Assembly (NCBI GenBank): GCA_963697965.1
Contig: OY969108.1
Coordinates: 3,224,001-3,288,000 of the forward strand
Length of the DNA: 64,000 nucleotides
Direction: 5' to 3'
Origin: JAPLJC01 sp963697965
GTDB lineage: Bacteria > Desulfobacterota > Desulfobaccia > Desulfobaccales > 0-14-0-80-60-11
This document shows positions 43,039 to 51,731 of the stretch, one piece after another. The number at the start of each line of letters is the position of its first letter. Within the stretch, counting starts at the first letter, position 1. The notes below the pieces were generated by a model, which searched no databases, had not been told where the DNA came from, and saw only the letters and a list, made by a program, of their open reading frames with translations. The position numbers and the translations under genes were made by a program.

Positions 43039-43307
43039 AGCAATTCCTCCCTTCTTGGTATCTTGGCGATGTGGTATTCTTTCTCTTGCTCCCGCCGGAA
43101 TTATTTGCAACCGGAAACAAGATAACCATTTTTCTCAGGTTCACCTAATTACCCGCAGGGGCAAAAGGTCCGAGATAGCATTTGATACATTAAGTACCAT
43201 TGTCATTCAGGGACAGTTGCTTCAATCATAGCAATAAACTGCCCCCCTTGGCGTTTTTCCCCAAGACGCTGGGCCGGTGCATCGATATCTCTCCGGCAGC
43301 AGCCTAT

Positions 43308-44036
43308 TCATGCGGAGGAGGATTCTTGTGGGGCTATAAAGTCGTATACGAATACGGCTACAATCGCTCCAACAATCGGCCCGATACAATAAACCAGGAA
43401 GAACTGTCCCCACGGGCACGGGCCTCCGAAGATCAGGTTGCCAACATATGGTCCGAAGGTCCGGGCAGGATTGATCGATGCGCCGGTCATGGGCCCCAGG
43501 GTTATGATAACCCCCGCAACGACCATACCGATGATCCAACCGGCCCAGCCTGCCGGAGCTCGGCTATCCACAGCCACCCCCATGATAGTAATCATCAGGA
43601 AAAAAGTACCTATGGCTTCACCGAGCATCCCCATGGGAATGGTCACTCCGGCCTTACTATTCAGCGTGGTCGCCCCCAAGGCGTAAAGAGTGGAAGCTTG
43701 GGTTCCTAAACAGGCTACAAAAAGCAAAGATGCGATGAGAGCGCCAGCCAACTGAAAACAGATGTAGGGTCCAACGTCTTTCCAGGGAAAGCTCCCGCGA
43801 ACCGCCAAGCCGATGGTTACCGCAGGATTGATATGACACCCGGAAATTTTGCCAACCACGTATATGGCCGAGGCCACCGCGATTCCAAAGGCTAGTGCAA
43901 TGGCGAGGACATCTGCCAAGCCTTTTACGCCCATCAGGCCAGCTACCACGGCGGCCCCTGGCCCGATCCAGACCAACATGAATGTGCCTACCAGTTCTGC
44001 CAGGTATTTTTGCATCGCTGTGGGTTCTTTAATCAT
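43308..44036 (-). CDS. aquaporin (MIP family, AqpM-like)
   Basis: 242 residues with six transmembrane helices and both half-helix motifs: INPAVTIGLAVRG (first NPA) and INPARTFGPYVGN (second NPA). KYLAELVGTFMLVWIGPGAAV is the first helix. It would pass water or small neutral solutes across the inner membrane. The region before the second NPA and its size resemble archaeal AqpM, although a glycerol or CO2 channel cannot be excluded. AAGGAGC lies eight bases before ATG 44036. It is 97 bases downstream of the DUF2193-like gene. Confidence 0.9.
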   Translation of the reverse strand: MIKEPTAMQKYLAELVGTFMLVWIGPGAAVVAGLMGVKGLADVLAIALAFGIAVASAIYVVGKISGCHINPAVTIGLAVRGSFPWKDVGPYICFQLAGALIASLLFVACLGTQASTLYALGATTLNSKAGVTIPMGMLGEAIGTFFLMITIMGVAVDSRAPAGWAGWIIGMVVAGVIITLGPMTGASINPARTFGPYVGNLIFGGPCPWGQFFLVYCIGPIVGAIVAVFVYDFIAPQESSSA

Positions 44037-44133
44037 TGGCTTTAGCTCCTTTCTGATAGGTATGCTGATTGGAATCTGGAGGGGGCGCCTCCAGATTCCA
44101 TAGATGACCGCACTTCCTAGTGATTAAACGTGA

Positions 44134-45669
44134 TTAAACCGCCAAATGCCATTCGCAGTACCCCTTCTCGCCCTTCAAGAAACCGGTTACCATCGGCACA
44201 TTTCTCTTGATCAGGCTACAGACCGCACAGCCTTTGCAACCTCTTACCGGTGCACCGGGCACGCCTGGCTTGAAGGCGATGCAGTTGGTCATCAGCGTGG
44301 CCGTAGCACACTCCGGAGTTAGATAGCAGGGGTAGTCAGCCATACTCATGAGGGCCGCGAACCGTTGGGTGATGGCGCAAGCAGGGTAGGTATAGCGTTG
44401 AGGATTGGAGATAACCTCGTGCTTGTCAATGGGGCTGAGGTCTACAGGGATGCCCTTGATCTTTCCGCCACTCCCGATTGGGCTAATATCAAGAATCTTC
44501 TCCCCTCGGGAAATGATGTCGATAAAATCGGTATTGTGCAGCTCGTCAGCCTCTCCACGGTCGGGATGCATGCACGCGTAATTGTGGAAGCGCTTGGTGA
44601 GCAGATCTATCACCATCGGCACTGTAAAGCTGTCCTTCCACAAGAGGTAAGTCGTTGCGCAGGCAGGAGCCCCTGTTGCCACCGCCAGCACATCCCAATG
44701 GCTCTTATACGCATCCATCTTCAGGCCAGTGCGCAAGGTGTTTTCAAAAACGTCCATCGTGGCCTCATAGATCGCGAAGGTCATATCATCCTTGAACATA
44801 TTGTACGCGGCTTGGGCCATATGGTGGCCGATCTCGCCCACACAGAAGGCCGGGATCGAGGTAATGTTAGCCGGATGGACGCCTTTTCCCAGCGCCGCCA
44901 ACACAAAGGGTTTGATCTTCTCTTTGTACTGGGCCATGTACTTACGAACGTCGAAGGAACTGTGGGGTCCGTGCCCGCCCAGATTGTGGGTGTCCATCAG
45001 CTTGGCCTGGGCAGCTACTGGTTCCCGGTAGATGAATTGCAGCTGCTCGACTTCAGCCTGTTCCGCCTCACCAGCGGTCTTTCCAGACTCCAAGGCAGCG
45101 CGGAAGGCCCCGGCCAGTCCGTAGGAGGTATTCATTCCCCAGGACTTGCAGGCGAGAATGGTTTGCTTGTCCTTTACGGGAATATCCATTTGCCGGAGAA
45201 TGCGGTTGACCAAATTCGGCACTGAACCGACCGACATGGCAAAGTCCACCACACAGGTCAAACCATACATGCCCCCATAGCGACGCACCGATTCGATGCC
45301 GATCAAGGCCTTGTTTTTAGCAATGGCATCGATGAACTTCCACATCGACTTCTTGAACCCCGGATCGGCCTCATACAGGATCTCAAGAATCGGTGGCGTC
45401 TGATAGTGTTCTATGAAGGGATCATCTTCCGGCCGGATGGTCTGTGCCAGACCAGTGAGAATTTGGTAATGAGCATTGACGGATTGGATATGCAGATCAA
45501 AAACCTCTTTGCTCTGTCCTTCGGACGGTTTCATCTGATTGACCGCATCAACATAAGGTTTGCAATGGGTGAAATTAAACGTTCCACCCCTGTGTTCTTT
45601 GTTGACCTTAAATGTGGATCTCGTCGCGTTAACCGCCTCATTAACCATTTTTTCATACAATGCAGCCAT
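44134..45669 (-). CDS. DUF2193-like protein of unknown function
   Basis: 511 residues from ATG at 45669, with AAGGAG upstream. No signal peptide or transmembrane helix is visible. The C-terminus holds CKGCAVCSLIKRNVP and YCEWHLAV, a CxxCxxC plus CxxH arrangement that could bind iron-sulfur or zinc. Its overall pattern (FNFTHCKPYVDAVNQMKPS at the N-terminus; RPEDDPFIEHYQTPPILEIL) matches, from memory, the uncharacterised archaeal family DUF2193 of methanogens. Grouping with the DUF2180-like and aquaporin genes suggests one transferred unit. No function can be assigned. Confidence 0.68.
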   Translation of the reverse strand: MAALYEKMVNEAVNATRSTFKVNKEHRGGTFNFTHCKPYVDAVNQMKPSEGQSKEVFDLHIQSVNAHYQILTGLAQTIRPEDDPFIEHYQTPPILEILYEADPGFKKSMWKFIDAIAKNKALIGIESVRRYGGMYGLTCVVDFAMSVGSVPNLVNRILRQMDIPVKDKQTILACKSWGMNTSYGLAGAFRAALESGKTAGEAEQAEVEQLQFIYREPVAAQAKLMDTHNLGGHGPHSSFDVRKYMAQYKEKIKPFVLAALGKGVHPANITSIPAFCVGEIGHHMAQAAYNMFKDDMTFAIYEATMDVFENTLRTGLKMDAYKSHWDVLAVATGAPACATTYLLWKDSFTVPMVIDLLTKRFHNYACMHPDRGEADELHNTDFIDIISRGEKILDISPIGSGGKIKGIPVDLSPIDKHEVISNPQRYTYPACAITQRFAALMSMADYPCYLTPECATATLMTNCIAFKPGVPGAPVRGCKGCAVCSLIKRNVPMVTGFLKGEKGYCEWHLAV

Positions 45670-46001
45670 TGTGTTTCTCCTTATTGTTTTTCCTAGGGTC
45701 GAACAGTTTGGATCACGCCGAACCTCAAGAAACAATGGACGATTATCTGCTTTCACCTCCTTTCGAGGCATTGCTCTTTTTGCCCTTACGCCACCAAGTT
45801 CAGCGATCCATCAGGGCAAGCCTCTATGTCCTGAAAACACTCTTGATAGTTATCTACTATCGCGTGTAATAAAATTGCCAACTAATCGCCCAAGCCGCAC
45901 TGGATGATTCCACAATTTCCAGGTTGAGAGCATCAGCTACCATTGCGGTTACGGTCGAAAGAAAGATATAAGCCGCAAAGCCGCAAATTTTTATCAGGCC
46001 C
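45670..46001. other. upstream spacer of the DUF2193-like gene
   Basis: About 330 bases with no gene supported. It carries the ribosome site of the minus-strand gene and AT-rich DNA, and is contiguous with the hairpin region to its right. Confidence 0.5.
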
Positions 46002-46106
46002 ATAAAACGCAAAAAGCCAAGTCATTAAGACTTGGCAGCGCGGCTGCAGGCTAACGGATCAGTTTGCAGCGTGGCGGTCCCCTCCGCAGGGTAGCCCTTT
46101 TTTTTT
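46002..46106. other. structured region with terminator-like hairpins on both strands
   Basis: A perfect 8-bp hairpin (GCCAAGTC/GACTTGGC, 46016-46036) is followed on the minus strand by TTTTTGCGTTTT, an intrinsic-terminator pattern. On the plus strand a GCTGCA/TGCAGC stem (about 46043-46070) and a CCCT/AGGG stem (46081-46092) end in nine T residues (46098-46106). Neither reads out of a known gene, so it could be an attenuator leader of the minus-strand DUF2193-like gene or a small RNA. I could not match a known riboswitch. Confidence 0.5.
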
Positions 46107-46185
46107 AAAGCTAAGACGCCATGACTCAGAATGCAAGGGGAAATTTCAAAAAAAAAATGATTATAAACCATAGCTCAGATAAATA

Positions 46186-46443
46186 ATGTATAACTCACTT
46201 AAATATTATAGTAAACTTAGAAACTGGATGCAGAAAAAATATCTGCCAGGCCTGGCACCGAAAAAGGTCCGGCAGTTCTATGTTTGGGGCGAAGAAGTTA
46301 AGCGGTCCATTGATTGGCTGATCAAGCGTCTGGACAAAGTGGGGGCCAGAATTTCTTATCATGCCCGGCGGTGGTATCTCCATGTGGTCTCGGCTTTTCC
46401 CCTGGCTCACCTTTACAGGGCGGTGCTGGCCCGGGGTCATTAA
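46186..46443 (+). CDS. possible small basic hypothetical protein
   Basis: 85 residues, basic and helical (KVRQFYVWGEEVKRSIDWLI, then ARISYHARRWYLHVVSAFPL). No ribosome binding site is visible before ATG 46186. The C-terminal YHARRWYLHVVSAFPLAHLY recurs in diverged form as YHAQKGDVYVASAFLLAQHY at about 48,155-48,235, which argues for a duplicated element, genic or not. Confidence 0.35.
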   Translation: MYNSLKYYSKLRNWMQKKYLPGLAPKKVRQFYVWGEEVKRSIDWLIKRLDKVGARISYHARRWYLHVVSAFPLAHLYRAVLARGH

Positions 46444-46677
46444 CCTCCACAGCAGCGAAGTGTCTGGGATTCTGAGGGTGTGGTGCGCCCAAAATTCAGG
46501 GAAAAATTACTCTTTCAGCGAAATTTGGGCTATCATGGCGTAGACGAGAGGACTCGGCTTCGTGAACAAAGATTTTGGGGGATTTTTCCGGGACAAAGAG
46601 GTCCCAAAAACGATTTTTTGCGGCATTGGCCAACCCAAGGGCATAATCTCGGATTAAAAAAATACGGAGGTTAAATT

Positions 46678-47172
46678 ATGGAAAAGAGCACTCAGAATCT
46701 CAAGGAGGCCTTTGCCGGAGAATCCCAGGCCAACCGCAGGTATCTGGCCTTTGCCGAACAGGCCGAGAAAGAGGGTTATTCCCAGGTAGCCCGGCTTTTC
46801 CGGGCCGCAGCGGCCGCAGAAACGGTTCATGCCCTGAATCACCTCAAGGCCCTGAAGGCCATCCAGGCCACAGCCGACAACCTCAAGGAGGCCATTGCCG
46901 GGGAGACCGCCGAGTTCCGGGAGATGTATCCGGGCATGATCGCCGCGGCCCAGGCAGAAGCAAAGCCTGAGGCCCTTAGGAGCTTTCAGTTTGCCAACGA
47001 AGTGGAAAAGGTCCACGCCCAACTCTTCCAGAAAGCCCTGGCAAATCTGGAGCGCAAGGAAGCAGTGGACATTTTCGTCTGCTCCATCTGCGGCCACACC
47101 GTGGAGGGAGAACCGCCCAACACCTGCCCCGTGTGCAAAGCCTTGAAAAAATTCTTCCAAAAGATCGACTAG
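46678..47172 (+). CDS. rubrerythrin
   Basis: 164 residues. Two ferritin-like halves give the di-iron ligands: FAGESQANRRYLAFAEQAEK, TVHALNHLKAL, IAGETAEFREMYPGM and NEVEKVHAQLFQKAL. A C-terminal rubredoxin-like knuckle pair (VCSICGHTV and TCPVCKALKKFF) binds one iron. It reduces hydrogen peroxide in anaerobes. A strong GGAGG site precedes ATG 46678. GC-rich codon use is like the flanking chromosome and unlike the AT-rich island genes, so this stretch may have been captured from a similar genome. Confidence 0.96.
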   Translation: MEKSTQNLKEAFAGESQANRRYLAFAEQAEKEGYSQVARLFRAAAAAETVHALNHLKALKAIQATADNLKEAIAGETAEFREMYPGMIAAAQAEAKPEALRSFQFANEVEKVHAQLFQKALANLERKEAVDIFVCSICGHTVEGEPPNTCPVCKALKKFFQKID

Positions 47173-47227
47173 GCTGGGGTGGCTGCCCATTTAGGGTCGC
47201 CCTTACTCGAGAGGTGCGTCCGGGAAA

Positions 47228-47776
47228 TTAAGACTCCTCGTCTCGGGCGGGCTTCAGCAGGGTTTCCAGAGCCTCTCTGGCTGCCATCTGTTCGGCCTGT
47301 TTCTTGGTGCGGCCCTGGCCCTGGGCCAGGGAGCGCTCCCCCAAGCGCACCTCCACCAGGAATTGGGGGGCATGGCTGGGGCCACTTTCGGAGAGCACGC
47401 GGTAAACAGGCGACTCCTTGTAGCCGGCATGGATGAGTTCCTGCAGCCTGGACTTGAAGTCTTGCCAGAAAGAGTCGGCCAGACTTCCCAGCAGCGGCTC
47501 AAACCAGCGGCGGGTCAGTGCTGCCGCCGCCTTGAGGCCGCCATCGAGGAAGACGGCAGCCACCACCGCCTCCAAGGCATCGGCCAGCAGGGAGGACTTC
47601 TCTCGGCCGGCACTTAGTTCCTCGCCCTGGCCCAGGAGGAGGTAAGAGCCTAGTTCCAGTTCCCTTCCCAGGGCTGCCAGGCGCCGGGCGTTGACCAGGT
47701 AATACTTGAGGCGGACTGAAAACTCAACCCCCAAATTAGCCCGGCATAGGCAATGGACTTGTACGCTCACTTTCAT
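47228..47776 (-). pseudogene. 5'-truncated ribonuclease III gene
   Basis: The recognisable protein begins at LVNARRLAALGRELELGSYL and continues with LLGQGEELSAGREKSSLLAD, ALEAVVAAVFLDGG and the double-stranded RNA-binding domain (LQELIHAGYKESPVYRVLSE to KKQAEQMAAREALETLL). The first about 70 residues, including the NERLEFLGDAVL-type catalytic helix, are missing; upstream sequence (SVQVHCLCRANLGVEFSVRL) is unrelated. Without the first acidic cluster it cannot be an active nuclease, although it could still bind dsRNA. It is probably a relic from recombination. Confidence 0.8.
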
Positions 47777-48591
47777 GCCAAGCTATAAGATCTGGAAGTA
47801 TATTAGAAAAAGTATAAAGACGCATGACTGGACATTTTGGCCACCTATATGCACAGCTGACAATCCTGGGCCGGAGCAAATGGCAGAACTGAGAGTGAGG
47901 CTTGAAGCCCGCAGGTATTCAGTTGTCTCGGGCAATGGGAGTGATTGCCTATCTCCACTACCTGAGGGAATTTGACACAGCCGAATGACTCCGGGCCGGC
48001 ACCCCACGGGCCTGGAGATCCCATTTCCCTTCCTTTAACCCTTGCTCATTTGCACCACCCCAACCATGCGTGGAGGAAGTGCCCAGGGGACTCGACAGTC
48101 TCAAAAGCAATCCGCTATTCTTGAATACAGCTTCGCTTCTCGCCAGATAGCCCGCTACCATGCCCAGAAGGGGGATGTGTATGTGGCATCGGCTTTTCTT
48201 CTTGCGCAACACTATCAGGCGGTGCAGGCCAAAGCTGTTTGCCGACTTACGAAGGATCTGCTCAAAAAGAGAGGGGTATACTCAGAAATCTGGAGAAAAT
48301 TATTTTTCCGGCGAAGTCTGTGCTATCTTCCCTTTTAGAAACCAATCTGGCTAAAAAAAGGGGGGTATTCTATTTCTTGACTGTGGCGGCAAGTGGATTC
48401 GAGAGTGGCCGCCGAGAGCCTCCATGAAAGACTTGATGGGCGCCCCAGTCGGCCCGCAAGCATCGAAGAAGGAAGGAACGTCGGCCATTCCCCTCACAGG
48501 GGCAAAGGTCAAAAGGACTTTTTCTACAGACTCGTCAGGCTTTCCCCCCAGGGAAGATGTCGCGCCAAGCACATTTGAGAGGAGTAACATC
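47777..48591. other. spacer with a diverged copy of the 46,350-46,545 segment
   Basis: No firm gene. The stretch about 48,150-48,330 aligns with 46,370-46,540 by eye, including the CATGCCC start, GTGGNNTCGGCTTTTC and the AGGCGGTGC part, and both end in similar AT-rich promoter-like sequence. Frames here translate as basic peptides with frequent stops. Confidence 0.5.
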
Positions 48592-50067
48592 ATGAAGGAG
48601 CGCACCGATGTGCTGATGGAAGAAACACTTGACCCGAATGATTGGGAGTCGATGCGTGCACTGGGCCATCGCATACTTGATGACGCACTGGACTATCTGG
48701 AGTCATTGCGAGATCGTCCAGTCTGGCAGCATGCGCCGCATTATGTAAAAGCACACTTCGAGGGGCCACCCCCGCTTGCCCCCCAGCCATCAGAAGGGGT
48801 TTACCAAGAGTACCTCCAGTACATACTCCCACACCAATTAGGCAATAGCCACCCGCGATTCTGGGGTTGGGTCGCTGGAACCGGAACCGTGATGGGGATA
48901 TTTGCAGAGCTACTGGCGGCCGCAACGGATGCTGTCAGCGGTTCCCTTTCCTACCTCAGCAACAACTACGTCGAGATGCAGATTCTCAACTGGTGCAAGA
49001 CCCTGCTTGGCTATCCAATCAATGCCAGCGGTCTGCTTACCAGCGGCTGCTCGGCTTCAAATCTCATCGGATTGGCGGTCGCTCGTAATGCTAAGGCCGG
49101 TTTCGACCTGCGATGCCAGGGTATGCGGGGCGCACTGCAGCAAATGACCGTCTATTGTTCGGAAGAGGCTCACTCCTCGATCCAGAAAGCCGTTGAATTG
49201 CTCGGCTTCGGGAGCGATTCGTTGCGCCTGGTACCTGTAAACGAGTCCATGCAGATTAACCTTGCTGCTCTAAAAGCAGCAATCAAGAAAGACCGCGATG
49301 ACGGATTTTTACCTATTTGTGTTGTCGGGGTCGCCGGAACGACCAATACAGGCGCTATTGACGACCTTAAGGGTCTCGCAGACATCTGCGGCGAAGAAGG
49401 ATTATGGTTCCACGTCGATGGTGCATTTGGTGCCTGGGCAGCTATCGCTCCCATGTCAAAACATTTGGTTGCTGGACTGGAAAGGGCAGATTCGTTGGCA
49501 TTCGATCTGCATAAATGGATGTACTTGTCTTACCCGATCGGCTGTGTTCTCGTCAGAAGCGCTGACGATCACCGCGGCGCGTTTTCGCTGACCCCTAAAT
49601 ATCTTGCGCACGGTGAAGGAGATCGCGGTTTGACCGGCATCGACGTGCCGTGGCTCACCGACTGTGGTTTTGAACTGTCACGCGGCTTCTACGCGCTAAA
49701 AGCGTGGATGACGTTCAAAGAACATGGCACCGTGAAGTATGGGCGCCTCATTCAACAAAATATTGACCAGGCGCATTATCTGGCTCGGCTGGTCCAGGCC
49801 TCACCCGAACTTGAGTTGGCTTTGCCGGTTTCACTGAACGTGGTTTGCTTCCGTTATATCCGACCGAACCTCAACGACGCCATGCTCGACGATCTGAACA
49901 AGCAAATCGAGATCGAGCTCCAGGAGCGGGGGATCGCCGTGACCTCTGTCGTCAGCATCAGAGCCAAGAAGTACCTGCATGTCGCAATTACCAATCATCG
50001 CAGCCGTCGGGGTGACTTCGATGTACTAGTGCGAGAGGTGATACGAATTGGCAATGAGCTGGCCTAA
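48592..50067 (+). CDS. PLP-dependent aromatic/acidic amino acid decarboxylase (candidate MfnA)
   Basis: 491 residues from ATG at 48592, with GAGAGGAG upstream; a longer frame to 48424 is not supported. Group II decarboxylase blocks are present: SHPRFWGWVAGTGTVMGIFA, GLLTSGCSASNLIGLAVARN, VGVAGTTNTGAIDDL, WFHVDGAFGAWA and SLAFDLHKWMYLSYP, whose Lys binds PLP. The family decarboxylates tyrosine, DOPA, tryptophan or glutamate. Within an island that makes methanofuran it is the likely source of tyramine, although archaeal MfnA is a different, shorter subgroup. Substrate is inferred from context. Confidence 0.83.
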   Translation: MKERTDVLMEETLDPNDWESMRALGHRILDDALDYLESLRDRPVWQHAPHYVKAHFEGPPPLAPQPSEGVYQEYLQYILPHQLGNSHPRFWGWVAGTGTVMGIFAELLAAATDAVSGSLSYLSNNYVEMQILNWCKTLLGYPINASGLLTSGCSASNLIGLAVARNAKAGFDLRCQGMRGALQQMTVYCSEEAHSSIQKAVELLGFGSDSLRLVPVNESMQINLAALKAAIKKDRDDGFLPICVVGVAGTTNTGAIDDLKGLADICGEEGLWFHVDGAFGAWAAIAPMSKHLVAGLERADSLAFDLHKWMYLSYPIGCVLVRSADDHRGAFSLTPKYLAHGEGDRGLTGIDVPWLTDCGFELSRGFYALKAWMTFKEHGTVKYGRLIQQNIDQAHYLARLVQASPELELALPVSLNVVCFRYIRPNLNDAMLDDLNKQIEIELQERGIAVTSVVSIRAKKYLHVAITNHRSRRGDFDVLVREVIRIGNELA

Positions 50068-50170
50068 TAACCGAATGCCTTTGACTCGCCATCTAACCTG
50101 TCGCTGGAGTGGGCGGCGGAACCACGCCTTCTGGTTATAGAACGTAAATTTGATGAAATCGTAAGGACCA

Positions 50171-51122
50171 ATGGCGGCAATGGTGAAGCACCGGGAAGGG
50201 TTAGAGACGCAACCTGTTCGTCCATCGACCCCAACCGTCATGGGCTTTAGGGAGGTTGCAAATCTCTACCTTGACTACGCTCAGCGCTGTTTTGCCGAGA
50301 AAACGTACCAATATAAAGTCATCGTCTATCGAGAGTTCCTGAACCAAACCTGAGACTTGCCGTTGGATCGCATATCCTCCCAGGTCATCGAGAAATACCT
50401 CTGCACTCGCCCAACTAATGTCAACTATAACCGCCATCGTAAGGATCTTTCGGCGCTCTTTGCTTGGTTGATGAAGAGAGGCTACCTCGCTTTCAACCCT
50501 TGCTCCCCTATAGACTGCATGCCGGAACCGGAGTTTCGTCGCCAAGTCCCCACCACTGAAGAAATGACCAAGATTCTCTTGGCCTCTGGGCCGAACCGTC
50601 CCTTTCTTCTAACCCTCTACCACACCCTTGCTCGGGTGGATGAAATTCTACGCCTCCGCTGGGACGATGTGAATTTCTCCGAACACACCCGTGCGCCTTT
50701 GGACCCGGAAGCGCAAAGATGGCTCCTGGCACTTCGACATGCTGCCCATGAATGATGACCTCTACGAGGTCTTATGGGGTTTGTGGAAGAAAAAGGGAAG
50801 TGCCGAGTGGGTCTTTCCCAATCCCATGACCGGTGACCGATTCTACTGCCGGCGTCGGCTCATTCGCACCATTTGCAAACAGGCCGGGGTTCGACCCTAT
50901 GGCTACCACGCCATCCGTCACCATGTAGCCAGCCTGTTGGCAGATCGGGCAAAAGTTGGCATCACCACAGTGTCTCGGCTGCTCCGCCACAAATCCATTC
51001 GCACTACCGAAATTTATCTGCACACTGTGGACGATGGACTGCGCCAAGCGATGAACCGATTGGAGACCAAAAATTTGAACCTACTCACCGAACCTACTCG
51101 GCGGGATGTTATGGGGGGTTGA
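50171..51122 (+). pseudogene. tyrosine-type integrase, disrupted
   Basis: 317 codons when repaired. N-terminal SAM-like part: EVANLYLDYAQRCFAEKTYQ and YKVIVYREFLNQT, then an in-frame TGA at 50351-50353, where Trp would fit. It resumes as DLPLDRISSQVIEKYL. Catalytic residues are visible: Arg in LARVDEILRLRWDD, HAIRH, LLRHKSIRTTEIYLH with the Tyr nucleophile. A one-base excess in the CCC run near 50,688-50,690 shifts the frame before the WTRKRKDGSWHFDMLP block. It ends 26 bases from the tRNA-Ala 3' end, as island integrases do. Confidence 0.88.
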
Positions 51123-51147
51123 TAAATGGATAACTATTTGAAATTAT

Positions 51148-51223
51148 TGGTGGAGATGAGGGGACTTGAACCCCTGACCTCCTGCATGCGAAGCAGGCGC
51201 TCTTCCAGCTGAGCTACATCCCC
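51148..51223 (-). tRNA. tRNA-Ala (anticodon CGC)
   Basis: 76 bases with CCA encoded. All four stems form: acceptor GGGGATG/CATCTCC with the G3-U70 pair that is the identity element for alanine, D stem GCTC/GAGC, anticodon stem CCTGC/GCAGG around loop TTCGCAT, and T stem AGGGG/CCCCT with TTCAAGT. The anticodon reads CGC. Bases 51155-51192 are duplicated at 19411-19448, marking it as the right attachment site of the 31.7-kb island. Confidence 0.96.
51155..51192 (-). repeat. attR: 38-bp direct repeat within tRNA-Ala
   Basis: Partner of 19411-19448. It spans the anticodon loop to the acceptor stem, a common integration site for tyrosine recombinases. The left copy is not followed by a functional 5' half, so only this copy is a working tRNA. 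Confidence 0.92.
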
Positions 51224-51373
51224 ACGTGCCGTTATTATCCCGGCTCACGGAGCCGTGTCAAGCACAATTGCACCGGTCCGCCCGGCGCCTCCCTGGGCCA
51301 CCCGGGGCTTGCCCCCAGGCTCGCACTTTCTCCGGCTCAGCGGCCGGATTGCCCGGGGAGTGGACCAACCGCC

Positions 51374-51601
51374 TTAAACGGCCTGGACTTCCTTGAGTCC
51401 CGGGACTTCCTTCATCAGGAGCTTTTCCACCCCCTGCTTCAGGGTCATCTGGGACATGGGGCAACCTTTGCAGGCGCCGGTGAGCCGGACCTTGGCGATG
51501 CCGTCGGTCACTTCCACGAGTTCGATATCCCCGCCGTCCCGCTGCAGCATGGGGCGGACCTTGGCCAGCGCTTGTTCCACTGATGCCTTCAAATCGTTCA
51601 C
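51374..51601 (-). CDS. NifU C-terminal-domain iron-sulfur carrier
   Basis: 75 residues. VEQALAKVRPMLQRDGGDIE and LTGACKGCPMSQMTLKQGVE with the CxxC pair are diagnostic of the NifU/NfuA carrier domain, which holds a [4Fe-4S] cluster for delivery to target proteins. As a stand-alone domain it is usual in anaerobes. GGAGG lies seven bases before ATG 51601 (complement of cctcc). Confidence 0.95.
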   Translation of the reverse strand: MNDLKASVEQALAKVRPMLQRDGGDIELVEVTDGIAKVRLTGACKGCPMSQMTLKQGVEKLLMKEVPGLKEVQAV

Positions 51602-51731
51602 GGGTATCCTCCCAAAGTTAATTGATTAATCATAACCAGATAAAGGCCGGTTGTAAAGGGACCGCGGCGAGTACCAGCAAGGCGGACGCCGGTAATTCTC
51701 AAAATTATCCTTGAGAGCTAGCCCAAACCCC

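Noticed and set aside
46002..46106. c-di-GMP (GEMM) or Moco riboswitch
   Set aside because: An ACGCAAA-like string is present, but the conserved core and helix order of those classes could not be found.
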